A DNA stretch of 25,247 nucleotides from CAZDYP01 sp964509505 (GTDB taxonomy: Bacteria > Chloroflexota > Anaerolineae > JACRMK01), in the NCBI GenBank assembly GCA_964509505.1, contig CAZDYP010000062.1, positions 1-25,247 of the forward strand, written 5' to 3'. The notes under the pieces were generated by a model. It made no database searches and was not told the origin of the DNA. It saw only the letters and a list, made by a program, of their open reading frames with translations. How positions within the stretch are numbered: the first letter of the stretch is position 1; every line of letters begins with the position of its first letter. A program made the position numbers and the translations under genes. Below are positions 22,135-25,247 of the stretch, in pieces.

Positions 22135-22770
22135 TCTCTTCACCACTGGCTCAAGCAGTTGTTCGCTCTTGACGTGATAGGTGCAGCAGTCGTCGCCATC
22201 GGCAATGCACGTATCGAGCTCGACGGGCGTCTTGAGCATCGTGCTGATGATTTGCTTATCGAGCTGACAAATTTCGGGATGCGATTGGCGCACGTGCTGA
22301 TAGGGACAGTTGTAGCCCTTGAGCAAATAATCGCCATTGACTTGCTCCCAACGCGCGAGAAAGCCTTCTGCGCCCAACAGCGCGACAAGCGCATCAATCT
22401 TCGTTTGCAAGGGTGCGCCTTCGAGCTGGTGTTTGCGTTCGCCGACGATCATCTCCGCCATGCCGCGAAAGATGGCTTCGATTTGCGTGGGCGTGGCAAA
22501 TTCCTTGATTTCGCTCAACATGCGCGCCGCGAGCCGATCGTACGATTGCGGCAGCTTCTCACGACCAGCCGAGGTGATCGCATACGCGTTGGAGGGGCGC
22601 CCAACCGCGCCGCGCACTTTCTGCGACACGATCAGCCCTTCGCGCTCCAACAAGTTCAAATGATAGCGCACCGAAATCGCCGCCAAGCCTAGCGCCTCAG
22701 CTAGCTCATTGACGGTCGTGTGGCGATGTTCATTGATGTATTGCAAGACAGTGAGACGCGAATCTTCCAT
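22132..22770 (-). CDS. SufR-like Fe-S-sensing transcriptional regulator
   Basis: The 212-residue protein has a winged-helix DNA-binding domain at residues 1-75 (TVNELAEALGLAAISVRYHLNLLEREGLI) and a C-terminal Cys cluster: Cys155 in YNCPY, Cys168 in HPEIC, Cys188, Cys195 and Cys196. That pattern is typical of SufR-type repressors carrying an Fe-S cluster, which silence Fe-S biogenesis genes when clusters are plentiful. It is divergent from an A-type Fe-S carrier, supporting that role. The ATG at 22770 gives the normal N-terminus; the open frame to 22848 runs through the promoter. The TAA stop lies in the end of a MITE-like element, so the last residues may be altered. Confidence 0.85.
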   Translation of the reverse strand: MEDSRLTVLQYINEHRHTTVNELAEALGLAAISVRYHLNLLEREGLIVSQKVRGAVGRPSNAYAITSAGREKLPQSYDRLAARMLSEIKEFATPTQIEAIFRGMAEMIVGERKHQLEGAPLQTKIDALVALLGAEGFLARWEQVNGDYLLKGYNCPYQHVRQSHPEICQLDKQIISTMLKTPVELDTCIADGDDCCTYHVKSEQLLEPVVKR

Positions 22771-22819
22771 GTGAAAGCTCCCTCTAACCCCTCCAACCCT
22801 ACGACATCCCTGTGGCAAA

Positions 22820-22848
22820 ATTATAACCGCGCCAGCCGCGCCTGTCAA
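22820..22848 (-). promoter_or_regulatory. Promoter of the SufR-like gene
   Basis: A perfect TTGACA (22848-22843) and a perfect TATAAT (22825-22820) are separated by 17 bases on the minus strand. The predicted start is near 22813, about 43 bases before the ATG. Confidence 0.85.
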
Positions 22849-22871
22849 TTATTATCATAAATTTCATAAAA
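22849..22871. promoter_or_regulatory. Candidate shared operator between divergent promoters
   Basis: The two promoters face away from each other with only this 23-bp AT-rich segment between their -35 boxes. It holds a direct repeat TCATAAAT (22855-22862) and TCATAAAA (22864-22871) at 9-bp spacing. It is also flanked by TGTCAATT and AATTGACG. A repressor here could silence both genes. Binding is an inference. Confidence 0.5.
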
Positions 22872-22900
22872 TTGACGCGCCTATATGCCGATGCTATAAT
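22872..22900 (+). promoter_or_regulatory. Promoter of the A-type Fe-S carrier gene
   Basis: TTGACG (22872-22877) and a perfect TATAAT (22895-22900) have a 17-base spacer. The leader is about 93 bases. TGCGCGCG (22900-22907) and CGCGCGCA (22955-22962) can pair at its 5' end, with the leader's AGGAGG ribosome-binding site left outside. Confidence 0.85.
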
Positions 22901-22999
22901 GCGCGCGTAGCAAGTGATTGGCGCGTGGCAGCGGTAGTGCTTCGACGTCATAACCGCGCGCACGCAAGTCAATGACATTATCTTCAGGAGGAGAGTTCG

Positions 23000-23398
23000 A
23001 TGAGTACACTTGAAATGGAATCGGTCGTGAGCTTGACGGAGAATGCCACTACCCGCGTGAAGCGCTTGATTGCGGAGAAGGGGTTGGAAGGTTATGGGTT
23101 GCGGGTGTTTGTGGGCGGCGGTGGCTGTTCAGGCTTGCAATACGGCATGGCTTTTGAGAACGAAGAGCAAGAAGGCGATTTCGTGATGAACTTCGATGGC
23201 GTGAAAGTCATGGTGGATTCGATGAGCTCGCAATACCTGATGGGTGCGCAAGTTGACTATATCGAAAATCTCATGGGTGGCGGCTTCAAGATTGATAATC
23301 CCAACGCCGTCTCGTCATGTGGGTGTGGGCATTCATTCAAGACGAGCGCGCAGCAAGCCAGTGGCGGCGGCGGATGTGGTTCGGGCGCTTGCGGCTAA
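23000..23398 (+). CDS. A-type iron-sulfur carrier (HesB/IscA/ErpA family)
   Basis: The protein delivers Fe-S clusters to apoproteins. The 132-residue product has the three family cysteines: Cys43 in GGGGCSGLQYGM, and Cys107 and Cys109 in SSCGCGHSF. Beyond the usual end it has a Gly-rich tail, GGGGCGSGACG, with two more cysteines (126 and 131), which most members lack. A strong AGGAGG ribosome-binding site precedes the ATG. It is divergent from the SufR-like gene and probably controlled by it. Which member of the family it is (IscA, SufA or ErpA) cannot be decided here. Confidence 0.93.
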   Translation: MSTLEMESVVSLTENATTRVKRLIAEKGLEGYGLRVFVGGGGCSGLQYGMAFENEEQEGDFVMNFDGVKVMVDSMSSQYLMGAQVDYIENLMGGGFKIDNPNAVSSCGCGHSFKTSAQQASGGGGCGSGACG

Positions 23399-23432
23399 AT
23401 CGGCAAACCTCGTTAGGCGAGCAGCTACACTC

Positions 23433-23503
23433 AACAGCAGTCATGTGAACTGGCTTCATGCGAAAGGCATGAAGCGCCCTTTGGGCTGACTGCTGTTTTT
23501 TTT
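23433..23503 (+). terminator. Intrinsic terminator of the Fe-S carrier gene
   Basis: The outer stem AACAGCAGTCA (23433-23443) with TGACTGCTGTT (23487-23497) encloses a second hairpin, CTTCATGC/GCATGAAG (23454-23474). Eight T residues follow (23496-23503). This is a two-stem structure, larger than a simple terminator. Confidence 0.85.
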
Positions 23504-23522
23504 GTGTCACGCGCCTTCTCAT

Positions 23523-23567
23523 CCAGCAGCCAATTTCCAACATCTGACTACTAACTGCCAATTTCCG
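23523..23567. repeat. Heptamer-type words before the radical SAM gene
   Basis: CAATTTC, CAACATC, TGACTAC and TAACTGC, then CAATTTC again, lie at 7-nt spacing immediately upstream of the gene. Confidence 0.55.
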
Positions 23568-23599
23568 CCGCACTCCCATTTTTCGTCCGAGGTGCCTGC

Positions 23600-25045
23600 A
23601 TGGCAAAAGTCCTGTTCATCGAAAAGCAGGTTGATTACGAACCCCAAGGTATCATGTCCATGTCGTCCGTGTTGAAAGAGCAAGGACATGAAGTCGAGCT
23701 CGCCATCGTCGCGCAAGAAGACCCCATCGCCATCGCCAAAAAATTTCGCCCCGCCATCGTCGGCTATTCGATTATGACGGGGTCGCATTTGCAAGCGATG
23801 GAATTGAACTTGCGTGTGCGCGAAGCGCTCAACCACAAAGTCTTCTCCATCTTTGGCGGACCACATCCCACGTTTTTTCCTGACATGGTTCAAGCGCCGG
23901 GCGTGGATGGCGTGTGCATCGGCGAAGGCGAAGGTCCCTTGCTTGATCTCGCCGATGCGTTCAATCGTGGGGGACCGCGCTACGATATTTTCAATTGGTG
24001 GTTCAAAGTAGATGGCGAGGTGGTAAAAAATCCTGTGCGCCCGCTCATCCATGATTTGTCGGCGCTGCCGATGCCCGACCGCGCGCTCGTCTATGACAAG
24101 CACCTTTACACGCGCAACAGTCCTATCAAACACTTCATGGGCTCGCGCGGGTGCCCCTATCAATGCACGTATTGTTTCAATCACGCCTATTACCAAATCT
24201 ACAAAAAAGAAAAGCGCGGCCATCAGCGCGACGTGAATCACCTCTGCGACGAGATCGCATGGGTGCGCGAGCGCTATCGTTTGGAGCAGGTCATCTTCTT
24301 GGACGACTTGTTCATCATCTTTGACGATTGGCTGGAAGAGTTTGCCGAAATTTATCCGAAGCGCGTCGGCATTCCCTTCTTCTGCAACGTGCGCGCGAAT
24401 CTGATGACGCCGCACAAGGTCGCGCTCTTGAAGCAGGCTGGTTGCGCGACGGTGAGCATGGGCGTCGAGGCGGCGAATGACCGCATCCGCAACGACTTGC
24501 TGAAACGCAAGATGACGAAGGAGACGATGATCGAAGCGGGGCGCATGATTCGCAGCGCCGGCATTCATCTCTCCGCGACGAACATCCTCGGCATCCCGAC
24601 CGGCACGCTGCAAGACGATCTCGATACGATGAAGCTCAACGCGGATTGTCGCATCTCCTACGCGCACGCCTTTTTGTTTCAGCCGTATCCCGGCACGGAG
24701 CTGGGTCAGTTTGCGCAGAACAACGGCTTCATGGGCGACCATACCTTTGACGACATCGGCGAAATTGCGTGGGACTCCTCGCTCATGGTGTTCCAGAGCG
24801 AAGACGAGAAGCGGCAAATCGAAAATTTGCAGCGTTGGTTTGCGATTGGCGTCGAATGGCCCCACCTTACACCGCTCATCAAACTGCTCATCAAAGCGCC
24901 GCGCCATCCCATGGTGGACAGCGCCTATTGGATGATCGAAAAAGTATGGCGCGGCTACGCCATCAAGAACCGCATCCACCCACATCATCTATCGTTCAAG
25001 GAGTTCGTGCAGACCGTGCGGCATTTCATGGATATGGACGCGTGA
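23600..25045 (+). CDS. B12-binding domain radical SAM protein, substrate unknown
   Basis: The 481-residue protein has an N-terminal cobalamin-binding-type Rossmann domain (residues 1-140, with GYSIMTGSHL, FGGPHPTFFPD and CIGEGEGPLLDL). A radical SAM barrel follows with CPYQCTYC, whose cysteines 185, 189 and 192 form the CxxxCxxC that binds the 4Fe-4S cluster. Other segments are FLDDLFIIF, CNVRANLM, MGVEAANDRIRNDLLKR and NILGIPTGT. The B12 domain lacks an obvious DxHxxG motif, as in many of this group. Members perform methylations, cyclisations and tailoring; the reaction cannot be told here. GAGGTG precedes the ATG. A gene start with strong AGGAGG follows 33 bases downstream. Confidence 0.9.
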   Translation: MAKVLFIEKQVDYEPQGIMSMSSVLKEQGHEVELAIVAQEDPIAIAKKFRPAIVGYSIMTGSHLQAMELNLRVREALNHKVFSIFGGPHPTFFPDMVQAPGVDGVCIGEGEGPLLDLADAFNRGGPRYDIFNWWFKVDGEVVKNPVRPLIHDLSALPMPDRALVYDKHLYTRNSPIKHFMGSRGCPYQCTYCFNHAYYQIYKKEKRGHQRDVNHLCDEIAWVRERYRLEQVIFLDDLFIIFDDWLEEFAEIYPKRVGIPFFCNVRANLMTPHKVALLKQAGCATVSMGVEAANDRIRNDLLKRKMTKETMIEAGRMIRSAGIHLSATNILGIPTGTLQDDLDTMKLNADCRISYAHAFLFQPYPGTELGQFAQNNGFMGDHTFDDIGEIAWDSSLMVFQSEDEKRQIENLQRWFAIGVEWPHLTPLIKLLIKAPRHPMVDSAYWMIEKVWRGYAIKNRIHPHHLSFKEFVQTVRHFMDMDA

Positions 25046-25069
25046 AGCGTGAAGTCAAATCAGTGAAGG
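25042..25069. repeat. Heptamer words GTGAAGC type
   Basis: GTGAAGC, GTGAAGT, CAAATCA and GTGAAGG run in 7-nt register directly after the radical SAM stop codon. The last word is part of the next ribosome-binding site. Confidence 0.6.
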
Positions 25070-25078
25070 AGGATAAGC

Positions 25079-25231
25079 ATGCAACTGTCAGCAAATTTAT
25101 CTAGAGCGTTATTAGAGAGTGTTTTGAAAATATCAGACCGAGACCCTAACGGTTTCGCTGGCAAGCAACAAAGCATTTCAGGCAGGCTTGCGGCGCAACG
25201 TGTGAACCCGCTTCGCCAGCAAAACCTTTAG
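25079..25231 (+). pseudogene. Gene start disrupted by inverted-repeat element
   Basis: A near-perfect AGGAGG ribosome-binding site (25067-25072) precedes an ATG with good spacing. The first ~14 codons read MQLSANLSRALLES, after which the frame enters the 25122-25247 element and stops at codon 51. I read it as the 5' end of a gene cut by the element. The original product cannot be identified from 14 residues. Confidence 0.5.
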
Positions 25232-25247
25232 GGTCTGAATTTCAAAA
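25122..25247. mobile_element. MITE-like inverted-repeat element at scaffold end
   Basis: The left end starts TTTTGAAAATATCAGACC and continues GACCCTAACGGTTTCGCTGGC. The right end, read in reverse complement, starts TTTTGAAATTCAGACCCTAA and continues AGGTTTTGCTGGCGAAG. The arms match imperfectly over about 37 bases, with a 6-8 base insertion on the left that duplicates GACC. The interior is short (about 45 bp) and non-coding. The last base of the window coincides with the outer end of the right arm, suggesting an assembly break in a multicopy element. Confidence 0.7.

Noticed and set aside
23519..24988. 489-codon minus-strand frame opposite the radical SAM gene
   Set aside because: It is a shadow produced by codon bias; the plus strand carries a clear CxxxCxxC enzyme.

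Overview
This window looks like a scaffold from an uncultivated Chloroflexota-type bacterium, probably Anaerolineae-like. The reasons are the MutL-type (GlmL) protein beside multi-pass membrane proteins and a zinc-ribbon protein, the standalone AroH-type chorismate mutase, intergenic heptamer arrays and GTAGG...CCTAC palindromes. This lineage call is an inference from content; no marker was searched. Two 100-N assembly gaps (12940-13039, 19624-19723) both fall inside coding tandem repeats.

Region 1 (1-6933, minus strand) is an aromatic amino acid operon. In transcription order it reads aroH, aroF (DAHP synthase with N-terminal regulatory domain), tyrA, aroA, aroE, aroC, aroK (cut by the window edge). 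Upstream of it lies the best discovery candidate: a sigma70-like promoter (6904-6933), a 53-codon leader ORF with nine Phe/Tyr codons in a 12-codon stretch, a strong intrinsic terminator (6666-6698), and a segment between them that can pair with the terminator's 5' arm and loop. That is the layout of ribosome-mediated attenuation responding to Phe and Tyr. Between the attenuator and aroH lies a 28-codon remnant of a LysE-family exporter, bounded by palindromic repeats.

Region 2 (7025-15442, minus strand) is a run of eight genes behind a promoter at 15414-15442. It encodes four membrane proteins, a membrane-anchored zinc-ribbon protein with an array of P-D-W-L motifs, a MutL/GlmL-like ASKHA ATPase, a protein with lipoyl-like and KOW-like parts, and a protein ending in an LPTTG sorting-like signal. 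Several junctions are coupled or spaced by 0-8 bases. No glutamate mutase subunits are present, so this looks like an uncharacterised membrane-associated complex.

Region 3 (15546-25247) holds single genes and pairs: a CaiB/BaiF CoA-transferase (minus), gyrB (plus), a coiled-coil protein with a degenerate nuclease-like C-terminus (minus), tpiA with an apparently leaderless promoter and an HExxH membrane protein (plus), a SufR-like Fe-S regulator (minus) divergent from an A-type Fe-S carrier (plus), and a B12-binding radical SAM enzyme (plus). A probable gene start at the right edge is broken by an inverted-repeat element ending at the last base.

Across the whole window, most intergenic gaps carry degenerate arrays of 7-nt (sometimes 8-nt) words. 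The word differs from gap to gap, and many arrays are followed by their own reverse complement so that they fold into hairpins. They often supply the stop codons of the preceding genes and create false N-terminal extensions.
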